From Salinicola halophilus (GTDB lineage: Bacteria > Pseudomonadota > Gammaproteobacteria > Pseudomonadales > Halomonadaceae), in contig NZ_PZJV01000006.1 in the NCBI RefSeq assembly GCF_003206155.1, positions 589,925 through 653,924 of the forward strand: a stretch of DNA of 64,000 bases, in the 5' to 3' direction. Positions 44,411 through 54,201 of this stretch are shown piece after piece (positions within the stretch are counted from its first letter, which is position 1; each line of letters begins with the position of its first letter). The position numbers and the translations under genes are program-made. The notes beneath the pieces are model-generated. The model was not told the DNA's origin. It saw nothing but the letters and a program-made list of their open reading frames with translations, and made no database searches.

Positions 44411-45442
44411 ATGCTCCTCCTAACGGCGTTCGTCGTTCTCTCGATTGGTTTTTCCTTTCTCTGTTCGGTGCTCGAAGCGGCGCTACTGTCGCTGACACCC
44501 AGCTACATCGCCCAGGTGCAGGACACGCGTCCCAAACTTCACGACGCGCTCAACGACCTCAAGAGCAACATCGACCGGCCCCTCGCGGCGATTCTCACGC
44601 TCAACACCATCGCCCATACCGTCGGTGCGACCGGCGTCGGCGCCCAGGTGGCGGTCGTCTTCGGCGACGCCCATGTCGCCATCGCCTCGGCGCTGATGAC
44701 CCTCGGGATCCTGATCTTTTCCGAGATCATTCCCAAGACGATCGGCGCGACCTACTGGCGCACGCTGGCACCGCTTCTGCCCAAGATTCTGCGCGTCATG
44801 GTCTGGGTGCTGCTGCCATTCATCTGGCTCTCGGAAAAGATCACCAACCGCATCGCCAAGTCCGACGAGAACGATGTCGACATGCGCGGCGAGATCAAGG
44901 CGCTGGCGCGGATCGGCCTGGAAAAGAAAGCCCTGGAGTCTGACGAGACCCGCACCATCACCAACATTCTCAACCTGCACGAGATTCCGGTGAAGCAGGT
45001 CATGACACCGCGTACCGTCTGCGAGACCGTCACGCCGGACATGACCGTCGTCGAGTTCGATGAGCACTACGGTCGTACGCAGTTCACGCGGTTCCCGGTA
45101 ATGGACGGCGCCGAGCATGCCATGGGTTACGTGCACAAATCGGAGACCTACCACGCCGAGAACGAGCAGACGCTCAAGGTGCTGATGCATCCGATCTCCG
45201 ACGTACAGGAGACCGATAGCGTCGAGCACGTCTTTACCGCCATGCTCAAGGATCACAACCACATGCGCGTGGTCTACGACGATCACGGTAGCTGGGTCGG
45301 CGTGATCACCATGGAAGACGTGATCGAGACGATTTTGGGTCAGGACATCGTCGACGAAACGGACAGCGTGAGTAACCTGCGTCGCTACGCCAAGCAGCGC
45401 TGGCTCAAGCGAATCCGGCCCGGCTCGTCCAGCAACGGCTAG
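44411..45442 (+). CDS. CNNM/CBS-domain transporter-like membrane protein (CorB/HlyC family)
   Basis: A 343-residue protein. The DUF21/CNNM membrane domain covers about 1-170 (FLCSVLEAALLSLTPSYI, LAAILTLNTIAHTVGATG, SEIIPKTIGATYW). A CBS pair spans about 195-320 (VKQVMTPRTVCETVTPDMTV, THMRVVYDD-like end with GVITMEDVIETILGQDIVDETD). It lacks the C-terminal transporter-associated domain. CNNM proteins move Mg2+ or Na+. The start at 44411 lacks a clear ribosome-binding site; a longer in-frame start exists upstream. Confidence 0.88.
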   Translation: MLLLTAFVVLSIGFSFLCSVLEAALLSLTPSYIAQVQDTRPKLHDALNDLKSNIDRPLAAILTLNTIAHTVGATGVGAQVAVVFGDAHVAIASALMTLGILIFSEIIPKTIGATYWRTLAPLLPKILRVMVWVLLPFIWLSEKITNRIAKSDENDVDMRGEIKALARIGLEKKALESDETRTITNILNLHEIPVKQVMTPRTVCETVTPDMTVVEFDEHYGRTQFTRFPVMDGAEHAMGYVHKSETYHAENEQTLKVLMHPISDVQETDSVEHVFTAMLKDHNHMRVVYDDHGSWVGVITMEDVIETILGQDIVDETDSVSNLRRYAKQRWLKRIRPGSSSNG

Positions 45443-45488
45443 CCTCAAACACCTCCCCAATTCGCGACAGCGCTTTCGCCGCGAGATA

Positions 45489-45515
45489 GCGACCGCCGGT
45501 GGCCAAGGCGGTCGC
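45489..45515. terminator. Possible bidirectional terminator between the CNNM gene and phnE
   Basis: GCGACCGCC / GGCGGTCGC with a 9-base loop, between convergent genes. No good T-run on either side, so the call is weak. Confidence 0.4.
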
Positions 45516-45527
45516 CGTCGTTCGGGA

Positions 45528-46340
45528 TTAGATCACCCGACGCCGTAACCAGGCCGCCAGCGCCTCGCCTAGGACCACCAGCACGACGATCGCCAGCAGA
45601 ATCGTCGCGACGGTCGGCCATGCCAGCGTATCGATCGCCCCTTGAAGAATGACGCCGATTCCGCCGGCGCCGACCAGCCCCAGTACGGTCGACTCTCTGA
45701 GGTTGATGTCCCAGCGCAGAATGCCCACGGCGAAGAAGGTGGGGATCACCTGCGGCACGATGGCATACAGCACCACCTTCGCCCGCGAGGCGCCGGTCGC
45801 TTCCAGCGCCTCCACCGGGCGGCGGTCGATCTCCTCGATCGCCTCGCCCAGCAGCTTGCCCAGAAAGCCGATCGAGCGAAACATGATGGCGATGATGCCG
45901 GCCAGCACGCCCGGGCCGAAGATCGCCACGAACAGCAGCGCCCAGATCAGCGTGTTGACCGAGCGGCTCGAGACCAGAATGAACCGCCCCAGCCACAGCG
46001 TGAAGCGATTGGGTGTGGTGTTCTGCGCGGCAATGTAGGCGATCGGCAGCGACAGGAAGACGGCGACGAACGTCGCGATGGTGGCGATGTTGAGCGTCTC
46101 AACCAGCGCCCAGAGAATGGCGCGAAGATTGCTCACGTCCGGCGGCACCATCCGCCCGAACAGATCGCCCACCTGGGCCGGGGCATCCCATACCCACGGC
46201 CAGATGATGTCGATGCTCTCCACCGCCCACACCACGGCGGCGGTCACGATCAGCAGCGTGGCGAAACGCTTCCAGCGCTGCTGCGGGGTATAGCGCGCCC
46301 AGGTGCGCTCGGCGACGCTCGATGACGCGGGTGCGCTCAT
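45528..46340 (-). CDS. phnE: Phosphonate-type ABC transporter permease, second copy
   Basis: A 270-residue inner-membrane permease with about six helices. The EAA loop is EEIDRRPVEALEATGASRAKVVLYAIVPQVIPTF, followed by the family RESTVLGLVGAGGIGVIL. It overlaps the other permease gene by four bases (ATGA), so translation is coupled and the two probably form a heterodimer. Last gene of phnDCEE. Confidence 0.93.
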   Translation of the reverse strand: MSAPASSSVAERTWARYTPQQRWKRFATLLIVTAAVVWAVESIDIIWPWVWDAPAQVGDLFGRMVPPDVSNLRAILWALVETLNIATIATFVAVFLSLPIAYIAAQNTTPNRFTLWLGRFILVSSRSVNTLIWALLFVAIFGPGVLAGIIAIMFRSIGFLGKLLGEAIEEIDRRPVEALEATGASRAKVVLYAIVPQVIPTFFAVGILRWDINLRESTVLGLVGAGGIGVILQGAIDTLAWPTVATILLAIVVLVVLGEALAAWLRRRVI

Positions 46341-47155
46341 CCGATGTTCCTCCTGATTCGACCGCTGATCGCTTCGCTGACGAGAATCACGCCGATGATC
46401 ACCAGCGTGATCGCCAGCGCGAAGTCATAGTCGTAGCGCCCGAAGGCGTTCATCAGCGTCGAGCCGATGCCCCCGGCACCGACGATGCCCACTACCGCCG
46501 AGGCGCGAAGGTTGCTGTCGAGCTGATAGATGCCGAGGCCGATCTGGCGCGGCATGATCTGCGGCAGCACGGCGAACTGTAGTACGCCGATATAGCGAGA
46601 GCCGCTGGCGCGCAACGCCTCGACCTGACCGCGGTCGATCTCCTCGATGCGCTCGGCGAGCATCTTGGCGACGAAGCCGATCGAATAGAGCGTCAGCGTG
46701 AGAATGCCCGCCACGGGGCCAAATCCCACTGCCTTGACGAACAGGATCGCCACGATCACCGGGTGAAAGCTGCGCGACACGATGATGATGCCGCGACCGA
46801 GCAGGTAGATCGGCGTCGCCGCAATGTTGCGCGCCGCCATGAAAGCGATCGGCACGCTGAGCAACAGGCCCAGCAGCGTCGCCAGAATCGCGATCTGCAG
46901 GCTTTCTAGGAAGCCATCGATCAGCAGCTCGTAGCGATCGAAGTTCGGCGGAAAGGCGCCGGAGAAGATGCGTGAGGCGCGGGTCATGCCCTGACTGATG
47001 CGATCGAGATCGAAAGGCAGTATCGAGATCGCCCACACGGCATAGACCGCGACGCCCGCGATCAGCCCCCAACGCAGCCAAGGATTGGCAATGAACGGTG
47101 GCTTCTGCCAGTGCCGCCGCGAGGCCGACGCGTGGCGGTTGGCGTCCTCGCTCAT
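46337..47155 (-). CDS. phnE: Phosphonate-type ABC transporter permease, first copy
   Basis: A 272-residue permease with the EAA loop EEIDRGQVEALRASGSRYIGVLQFAVLPQIMPRQ and ASAVVGIVGAGGIGSTL. It overlaps phnC upstream and the second permease downstream by four bases each. Two PhnE paralogues per operon are known in other phnCDE systems. Confidence 0.93.
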   Translation of the reverse strand: MSEDANRHASASRRHWQKPPFIANPWLRWGLIAGVAVYAVWAISILPFDLDRISQGMTRASRIFSGAFPPNFDRYELLIDGFLESLQIAILATLLGLLLSVPIAFMAARNIAATPIYLLGRGIIIVSRSFHPVIVAILFVKAVGFGPVAGILTLTLYSIGFVAKMLAERIEEIDRGQVEALRASGSRYIGVLQFAVLPQIMPRQIGLGIYQLDSNLRASAVVGIVGAGGIGSTLMNAFGRYDYDFALAITLVIIGVILVSEAISGRIRRNIG

Positions 47156-47943
47156 GGTGCCACCGCTTGCAACGACTCGGTCCCGGTGGGGGCTTGCGGG
47201 GTGTCCGAGGTGCCACTGTAGACGGCGTCCATTGCCTGCTGATCCAGATCCGCCGGCTCGCCGTCGAAGATCAGCTTGCCGAAGCGCATGCCGACGATGC
47301 GCTGGGTGTACTCCCGTGCCTCGGCGACGTTATGGATATTGATCAGCACAGGCAGCGACAGCTCCTGGGAGAGCTTCTGCAGAAGCTCCATGATCTGGCG
47401 CGAGCTGACCGGGTCCAGCGACGCCGTGGGTTCGTCGGCGAGCAGGATCTCCGGCTGCTGCATCAGCGCGCGGACCACGCCCACCCGCTGACGCTCTCCG
47501 CCGGAGAGAGCATCGGCGCGTTTGTTGGCATAGTGGGCGATGCCCACCCGCTCCATCAGGTGATAGGCCCGTTCGATGTCCTCGGCGGGGTACTTGCGCA
47601 GCGCTGCACGCCAGTAGGGGATGTAGCCCAGCCGGCCGCACTGCACGTTCTCCATTACCGTCAGCCTGTCGACGAGATTGAACCCCTGGAAGATCATACC
47701 GATGCGTCGGCGTGCCTTGCGCAGTGGCTCGCGCTTGAGCGATGTCAGCTCCAGGCCGTTGAGCTCAATGCTGCCTTCGCTGGGCTCGACCAGGCGGTTG
47801 ATGCAGCGCAGCAGCGTGCTCTTGCCCGCACCGGAGGCGCCGATGATCGAGACCACGGACTCTCCCGGCACGTCGAGGTCGAGCCCCCGCAGTACTGGTT
47901 CGCCGTGGCCGTAACGCTTAATCAGATTCTGAATGCGTAGCAT
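47152..47943 (-). CDS. phnC: Phosphonate-type ABC transporter ATPase
   Basis: A 263-residue nucleotide-binding subunit with Walker A GASGAGKST (about 36-44), signature LSGGERQRVGVVRAL, Walker B ILLADEPTASLDP and the switch histidine in LINIHNV. It begins MLRIQNLIKRYGHGEPVL, with AGAGGA upstream of the ATG. The phnC-type ALRKAR and RLGYIPYWRAALRKY segments distinguish it from other importers. 23 bases separate it from phnD. Confidence 0.93.
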   Translation of the reverse strand: MLRIQNLIKRYGHGEPVLRGLDLDVPGESVVSIIGASGAGKSTLLRCINRLVEPSEGSIELNGLELTSLKREPLRKARRRIGMIFQGFNLVDRLTVMENVQCGRLGYIPYWRAALRKYPAEDIERAYHLMERVGIAHYANKRADALSGGERQRVGVVRALMQQPEILLADEPTASLDPVSSRQIMELLQKLSQELSLPVLINIHNVAEAREYTQRIVGMRFGKLIFDGEPADLDQQAMDAVYSGTSDTPQAPTGTESLQAVAP

Positions 47944-47966
47944 GGCTTGTCCTCTGGCGTGACGCG

Positions 47967-49001
47967 TTACTCGACGTTTTCCTGGGAATAGACGACCCCG
48001 TTGGCCTTCTGGATCTCGCGGATCACATCCCAGTCGTTCTGGTAGGTCACCGGCACGAACTTGGTCACGCCGTCGAACTCCTCGCCAAGCTCCGTACCCG
48101 CCATGTCGAAGCTGAAGAACGCCTCGCGAATCTTCTCGATCAGCTCGGGGTCGAGGTTGTGGGCGTAAGTGTAGGAAGTCGTGGGGAAGCGCTTGGACTC
48201 GAACACGATCTTCACCTCTTCGGGATCGAACAGGCCGCGCTCGGCCATGCGATCGACCACTTCGGAGGCGACCGGCGCGGCGTCGTAGTCGCCGGCGACT
48301 ACGCCGAGCATCGACTGGTCGTGGGAGCCGGAATAGACGACCTCGTAGTCTTCGTCCGGGGTGACGCCCTGCTCCGGGAACAGAGCCCGCGGCGCCAGAT
48401 TGCCGGAGTTCGACGTCGGCGAGGTATGGGCGACGCGCTTGCCCGCTAGATCGGTGAGCTCATCGATGCCGCTGTCCTTGCGCGTGTAGACCTGCAGGGT
48501 GTAGCCGAATTCACCGTCTTCACTGCCCATGATCGAGAATGGCACGGCACCTGCCAGATTCACCGCGAACGGTGTCGGCCCGGTGGAGAAGCCGGCGACC
48601 TGAATGCGCCCGCTGCGCATCGCCTCGATCTCGGCGGCGTTCGACTGCACCGCGTAGAAGCGCACGTCCTTGCCGGTCACGTCGCGCAGATGCTCGATGA
48701 ACGGCTCCCATATGTCGGCGTAGATCGCCGGGTCCTCGACCGGGGTGTAGGCGAACACCAGCGGGTCGGGATCGAGGTACTGCGAAGGATCGCTCGGCGC
48801 ATCCGCGACCAGATCGCCGTCGGCATCGCAGTAGATCGGCGCGAGCTGACCGCGATTGGGGCAGTCGTCGGCGGCGAGCGCCGGCGCGGCCAGACCGCAG
48901 AGCGCCAGCGTGGTCAGCAGAGCGGTGAGGCGTGGTGTCGGCAGCGAAAGGGCTCGAGCGACAGGCAGGCGAGAGAGCGATAGCGAGAGGCGGCGAGACA
49001 T
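47967..49001 (-). CDS. phnD: Phosphonate/phosphite-type ABC transporter substrate-binding protein
   Basis: A 344-residue periplasmic receptor with a signal peptide (long, ending APALAADDC). Family blocks are VFAYTPVEDPAIYADIWEPFIEHL, GRIQVAGFSTGPTPFAVN, GKRVAHTSPTSNSGNLAPR, the ligand pocket VVYSGSHDQSMLGVVAGDYDAAPVASEVVDRM, and a C-terminal FVPVTYQNDWDVIREI. The mature N-terminus adds a segment with two cysteines (CPNRGQLAPIYCDADGD) that resembles an exported domain linker. The start at 49001 has GGAG 8 bases upstream. No C-P lyase or phosphite dehydrogenase lies nearby, so the substrate could be a phosphonate, phosphite or phosphate ester. Confidence 0.9.
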   Translation of the reverse strand: MSRRLSLSLSRLPVARALSLPTPRLTALLTTLALCGLAAPALAADDCPNRGQLAPIYCDADGDLVADAPSDPSQYLDPDPLVFAYTPVEDPAIYADIWEPFIEHLRDVTGKDVRFYAVQSNAAEIEAMRSGRIQVAGFSTGPTPFAVNLAGAVPFSIMGSEDGEFGYTLQVYTRKDSGIDELTDLAGKRVAHTSPTSNSGNLAPRALFPEQGVTPDEDYEVVYSGSHDQSMLGVVAGDYDAAPVASEVVDRMAERGLFDPEEVKIVFESKRFPTTSYTYAHNLDPELIEKIREAFFSFDMAGTELGEEFDGVTKFVPVTYQNDWDVIREIQKANGVVYSQENVE

Positions 49002-49136
49002 GGCGTGAACTCCGGCATCAGAGCGGTTGAAATCGTTTGTTGTACGTCTTGTGTATTGATCCATACCGGCCGCGACCGAGCGTCGACTGCGACCGTCACG
49101 GCGTTGTCACATAGTGCGTAAATCCAGGGCTAAAGC

Positions 49137-49157
49137 GCATTAGACCTTCGCTAATGC
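49137..49157. promoter_or_regulatory. Inverted repeat between phnD and dksA2
   Basis: GCATTAG-N7-CTAATGC, perfect 7-base arms, 135 bases before phnD and about 50 bases before the Zur-like site of dksA2. It may be an operator for phnDCEE. No regulator gene is adjacent. Confidence 0.45.
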
Positions 49158-49206
49158 ACATCCCGAGTTCGCTTTCGCGCATCAGAAAAACGGTTGACTC
49201 TCATTT

Positions 49207-49219
49207 GTTATGTTATAAC
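49207..49219. promoter_or_regulatory. Zur-box-like palindrome upstream of dksA2-cobW
   Basis: GTTAT-GTT-ATAAC, a 13-base perfect inverted repeat with the half-site geometry of the gammaproteobacterial Zur consensus (TGTTATA-N-TATAACA). It sits between a TTGACT (49194-49199) and a TATACT (49221-49226), where a bound repressor would block polymerase. The start codon is 37 bases downstream. Confidence 0.7.
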
Positions 49220-49255
49220 GTATACTTGTTTCGCGCCGCGGTAGAGGAAGTCGTA

Positions 49256-49687
49256 ATGCCAATGTCCGTCATCGACAGCGATACCGAGCTACTGGCGATG
49301 CCAGCCGCCGATTACATGAACGACGCGCAGTTGGCGTTCTTCCGTGGGCGGCTCGAGGCCGAGCGCCGAGAGCTGGAAGCGACTCTCGAGCAGACGCGCG
49401 CGACCATCGTCGAGAGCCGGGGCGACGGCGACGATGCCGACCTCGCCGCCAACGAGGAGGCGATCGGCTTGGCGCTGCGCCAGGCCGATCGAGAAACACG
49501 ACTGCTGCGGAAGGTCGTCGCCACGCTGCGGCGCCTCGACGAGGGTGACTACGGCTACTGCGAGGAGACCGGCGCGCCGATCGGCTTGCCTCGACTCCTG
49601 CTTCGCCCCACCGCCACGCTCTGTCTGGAGGCCAAGGAGCGTCAGGAACAGCGCGAGCACCATTACGCCAAGCGTCGCTCGGCATGA
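49256..49687 (+). CDS. dksA2: DksA2-like, zinc-independent DksA/TraR family regulator
   Basis: A 143-residue RNA-polymerase-binding regulator. The coiled-coil region (about 22-90) is rich in Glu and Arg with the tip segment [15 protein letters not shown]. The zinc-finger region reads [29 protein letters not shown]. It keeps one cysteine of each CxxC pair, with Thr and Ala in place of the others, the pattern of Pseudomonas DksA2, which works without zinc. It follows a Zur-like operator and is followed by the COG0523 GTPase, forming a zinc-starvation unit. The ATG at 49256 has AGAGGAAG upstream. Confidence 0.85.
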   Translation: MPMSVIDSDTELLAMPAADYMNDAQLAFFRGRLEAERRELEATLEQTRATIVESRGDGDDADLAANEEAIGLALRQADRETRLLRKVVATLRRLDEGDYGYCEETGAPIGLPRLLLRPTATLCLEAKERQEQREHHYAKRRSA

Positions 49688-49767
49688 AAATCCGCTTGAA
49701 GATCATTGGGGCCAACCATCTGGCAGCCCGTCGGCGTGCGGCCCAATATCGCGATCAGGAGATCCGC

Positions 49768-50967
<1,200 letters not shown>

Positions 50968-51055
50968 CGGTGCCCTGCGTTACGTCGCTCGGGCCCGCCA
51001 GGAGATCGAAGGCGTGACGGCATCGGTTCTGTGGACTGGTCTCCACCAGAAACTT

Positions 51056-51081
51056 CCCCGGCCCCTGGCCGGGGTTTTTTT
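51056..51081 (+). terminator. Terminator of dksA2-cobW
   Basis: CCCCGGCC / GGCCGGGG with loop CCT followed by seven T residues. Confidence 0.95.
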
Positions 51082-51211
51082 ATGGGCGTGTATGACGGAG
51101 GACGAGAAGGAATAAGGGGTGGGAGCGTGTGAACGCGGCGAGCGACATTGCCAAGGAATTATTAGCCGACTACATTTTTCGTCATTCCACTTAGGTCTCA
51201 GGAGATTGCAC

Positions 51212-52312
51212 ATGTCCTCCCCGAAACTCTTTACGCCGCTGACCCTCGGCAAGCTCGAGCTGCCCAACCGTATCGTCATCTCGCCGATGTGCCAGTACTC
51301 CGCCGACGAGGAAGGCAGCATGACCGACTGGCATCACATGCATCTCGGCCATCTGGCGCTCTCCGGTGCGGGCCTGTTGATGATCGAGGCGGCGAGCGTG
51401 GTCCCCGAAGGGCGCATTACCGCCGGCGACGTCTGCCTCCACTCGGATGCCAACGAGCGCGCCATGGCGGAGACGCTCGCGGCGGTGCGCGCGCATTCGC
51501 CGATTCCCATCGGCATTCAGCTCGGCCACGCCGGACGCAAGGCCTCCTGCCACGCGCCGTGGGACGGCGGCGAGCAGCTCAGCCTCGACGAGGGCGGCTG
51601 GGAGACCGTCGCGCCGTCCGCCGTTCCCTATCAGCAAGGTCAGCGCGTCCCGCGTGAGATGACGCTCGACGACATCGAAGCGCTCAAGGCGAGCTTCGTC
51701 GAATCGGCCAAGCGCGCCGAACGGCTGGGGCTCGAGCTGATCGAGCTGCACGCCGCCCACGGCTACCTGCTCCACGAATTTCTCTCGCCGCTCTCCAATC
51801 AGCGCCAGGACGCGTACGGCGGCAGCCTCGAGAACCGCATGCGGCTGATCCTCGAGATCTTCGATGACGTGCGCAAGGTCTTCCCGGCCGACAAGCCGGT
51901 GGGTATCCGCATCTCCGGCAGCGACTGGGTCGAGGGCGGCTGGGATCTCGAGCAGAGCGTGGCGCTGGCCAAGGCGCTCGACGCCCGCGGCTGCAGCTTC
52001 ATCGACTGCTCCGGCGGTGGCCTCGACCCGCGGCAGACGCTGAACGTCGGCCCCAACTATCAGGTGCCGTTCGCCCGGCGCATGAAGCAGGAGGTCGAGA
52101 TGGCCGTCATCGCCGTCGGCCTGATCACCGAGCCGGAGCAGGCCGAAGGCATCGTCTTCAGCGGTGAGGCGGACGCTGTCGCGCTGGCTCGCGGCATGCT
52201 CTACAACCCGCGCTGGCCATGGCACGCCGCCGCCACGCTGGGCGCGACGGTGCATGCCCCCAAGCAGTATCTGCGCAGCCAGCCGCACCAGCTGAAAGGG
52301 CTGTTCGGCTGA
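51212..52312 (+). CDS. Old yellow enzyme family NADPH dehydrogenase (YqjM-like)
   Basis: A 366-residue FMN ene-reductase that reduces activated C=C bonds. It begins MSSPKLFTPLTLGKLELPNRIVISPMCQYSADEEG, typical of the YqjM class with the flavin-tuning cysteine in MCQYS. Other motifs are QLGHAGRKAS, the substrate-binding HAAHGYLLHEFLSP, GGSLENRMRL and ARGMLYNPRWPWHAA. TCAGGAG sits 7 bases before the ATG. It lies in the metal cluster but between terminators, so it is probably independent. The substrate is unknown. Confidence 0.92.
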   Translation: MSSPKLFTPLTLGKLELPNRIVISPMCQYSADEEGSMTDWHHMHLGHLALSGAGLLMIEAASVVPEGRITAGDVCLHSDANERAMAETLAAVRAHSPIPIGIQLGHAGRKASCHAPWDGGEQLSLDEGGWETVAPSAVPYQQGQRVPREMTLDDIEALKASFVESAKRAERLGLELIELHAAHGYLLHEFLSPLSNQRQDAYGGSLENRMRLILEIFDDVRKVFPADKPVGIRISGSDWVEGGWDLEQSVALAKALDARGCSFIDCSGGGLDPRQTLNVGPNYQVPFARRMKQEVEMAVIAVGLITEPEQAEGIVFSGEADAVALARGMLYNPRWPWHAAATLGATVHAPKQYLRSQPHQLKGLFG

Positions 52313-52342
52313 TCTCAACGGCGCCAGGGGTCACGCCAGACT

Positions 52343-52382
52343 GACGATGCCTCGCTTCGAGAGATCGAGGCGGGGCATCGTC
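52343..52382. terminator. Possible bidirectional terminator between OYE and SDR genes
   Basis: GACGATGCC...GGCATCGTC arms with further imperfect pairing (CTCGCTTCGA against TCGAGGCG), between convergent genes. No strong T-run. Confidence 0.45.
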
Positions 52383-52439
52383 GTATCGATCACGCGTCGT
52401 TGGCGCTGACGCCGCGCGCCGCGCCGTCATGCGTCCGCG

Positions 52440-53135
52440 TCAGACCGTGCTTTCGACCTGCCAATGGATCGGGATTTCGGCGATGGCGGCGGAGGGCGGC
52501 AAGTCCAGCACCATCTGGACGACGCGGGCGACGTCCGCCGGCTGGGTGATCCCGTCGCCGTCCAGGCCGCCGGCCACGGCCATGTCGGTAGCCACCGGGC
52601 CGGGGCAGATCGCGGTGGCGCGCACGCGGGTTTCGGCGCTGCAGTGGCGCAGACCGTGAACGAACGCCTGCGCCGCGAACTTGCTCATGGCGTAGAGCCC
52701 GGAGCCTGCCGACTTCACCCGCTTGCCGGAAAGCGAGACGATCGAGACCACCTTGCCCTGATCCGCTTCGCACAGATACGGCCATGCCTGCTGGGTCAGG
52801 AGCATCGGCGCGCGGGCGTTGACCGCCATGACGCGATCGAACTCGTCGCTGTCGGCTTCCAGTACCGACGAACGGCTGAGAATGCCGGCGTTATTGACCA
52901 AGGCGTCGATCCGGCCGAACGCGCGCACGGTCTCCTCGACCCAGGCGCGGCCGCTGTCGGCGTCCAGCGCGTCGTAGTGGCAGACGCGCCAGCCGTCGCG
53001 CGTCGGCTGCTCGGCCGGCGGGGTGCGACAGCCCAGGCTGACGCGCCAGCCGGCGGCGTAGAGGGTGTCGGCGATGGCAGCGCCAATACCGCGATTGGCG
53101 CCGCTGATCATGGCGACGGGGGCGGTGGTGGACAT
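52440..53135 (-). CDS. Short-chain dehydrogenase/reductase
   Basis: A 231-residue Rossmann-fold oxidoreductase with the cofactor motif SGANRGIG (about 12-19), NNAG (about 80-83), and a catalytic Ser-Tyr-Lys set in SIVSLSG and YAMSKFAAQAF. CPGPVATDM follows. It is transcribed in the same direction as folE2, whose stop is 70 bases upstream, so it may be read from the folE2 promoter. A pteridine-reductase-like role would fit that position but is inference only. Confidence 0.82.
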   Translation of the reverse strand: MSTTAPVAMISGANRGIGAAIADTLYAAGWRVSLGCRTPPAEQPTRDGWRVCHYDALDADSGRAWVEETVRAFGRIDALVNNAGILSRSSVLEADSDEFDRVMAVNARAPMLLTQQAWPYLCEADQGKVVSIVSLSGKRVKSAGSGLYAMSKFAAQAFVHGLRHCSAETRVRATAICPGPVATDMAVAGGLDGDGITQPADVARVVQMVLDLPPSAAIAEIPIHWQVESTV

Positions 53136-53204
53136 GGTCTCTCCCGATGCGAGGCGGTCAAAGGTGTAAGCCTAGGCCGAAACGCACAATACCGCCGCCG
53201 TCAC

Positions 53205-54119
53205 TCAAGCGTATGGCGGGTAGTTCCACTCGGCGCGGGCGACGGCGTCGTGGGCGTGTAGGCTTTCGGCGTGCTGGATGTCGACGCGATACCCCTCTAC
53301 GTCGGCCAGCGCGTCGCAGTGCTGCGCCAAACGGCGCGCGGCGTCCTCGCAGAACATGAGGTTGTCGCCATTGCGCTCGGCGAAGGCCTGCTCGTCGGCA
53401 CGTTTCACCAGCGTCTGCACCGGTGTCTGCAGGCACTGCTCGAAGGCGTCGATACGCGATTCCAGGGTCAGGGAAGCACCGGCGGCGAGGCGCAGCGAGA
53501 GATCGGCGCGGCTGCGCTGGCTGTGCGGCGTCGGGAAGCGCCCGGCGTGCTCGATCCACTCGGCGACCGTCGCCGAGTCGGCGCTCGCTTGCGGATTCTC
53601 CCGCGCCCACTCCCGCCAGTCTCGTGCCATGGCGTTGCGTGCCAGCGCGGTCGAGCAGGGGCAGGTGGATGAGTACGTCAGGGCGATACCCAGCGTCGTC
53701 TCGAGCCGGCCCCGCTCACCGCTCAGGCTCAGGGTGATCGGATAGTGACGCCAGCCGCTCGCCTCGCTCAGCAGGGCCGGGCGGCGCAGCGGCAGTTCGA
53801 CGCGAAGGACGAGATGCAGCCGTTGGCTGATCTCCCCTTGGCTAGCCAGCAGCGCCTCGCCCAGCGCCGGCCAGGATTCGGCATCGAGCGGCGTATCGTC
53901 GAAGGCGTCGAGCAGGCGATAGAGCCGTGACATGTGAATGCCCCGATGGCCGGCGGCGAGATCGACGCCGACATCGGCGTAGGCAGACAGTCGCGTGCCA
54001 TCGGGAAGCAGAATGCGGCAGGCGATGCCCTGCATGCCCACGTGCTGCAGGGCGCGCGGCCCGTGAGACTGGCCGTCGCGTTCGGCGGCGACATCCGGGA
54101 GAGGGCTCAGCTGCGTCAT
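53205..54119 (-). CDS. folE2: GTP cyclohydrolase I type B
   Basis: A 304-residue, zinc-independent GTP cyclohydrolase (FolE2/COG1469) that starts folate synthesis and can replace the zinc enzyme FolE when zinc is scarce. Diagnostic segments are GIHMSRLYRLLDAF, TYSSTCPCSTALAR with the metal-binding cysteine, PTPHSQRSRADLSL with a histidine, and NLMFCEDAARRLA with the catalytic glutamate region. A perfect 21-base Zur-like palindrome lies 18 bases before its start, so it is probably made only in zinc starvation. Confidence 0.95.
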   Translation of the reverse strand: MTQLSPLPDVAAERDGQSHGPRALQHVGMQGIACRILLPDGTRLSAYADVGVDLAAGHRGIHMSRLYRLLDAFDDTPLDAESWPALGEALLASQGEISQRLHLVLRVELPLRRPALLSEASGWRHYPITLSLSGERGRLETTLGIALTYSSTCPCSTALARNAMARDWREWARENPQASADSATVAEWIEHAGRFPTPHSQRSRADLSLRLAAGASLTLESRIDAFEQCLQTPVQTLVKRADEQAFAERNGDNLMFCEDAARRLAQHCDALADVEGYRVDIQHAESLHAHDAVARAEWNYPPYA

Positions 54120-54136
54120 GAAATCGGCACCATTGA

Positions 54137-54157
54137 TTATGTTATCTCATAACATAA
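54137..54157. promoter_or_regulatory. Zur box upstream of folE2
   Basis: TTATGTTAT-CTC-ATAACATAA: perfect 9-base arms and a 3-base centre, matching the Zur consensus architecture (GTTAT-N3-ATAAC core extended on both sides). It lies in an AT-rich patch immediately before folE2 and shares its core with the site at 49207-49219. Confidence 0.85.
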
Positions 54158-54201
54158 AATAGCCGGCCGAAAAGGACAACGTTCGATGCCCGCCCGACGG
54201 C

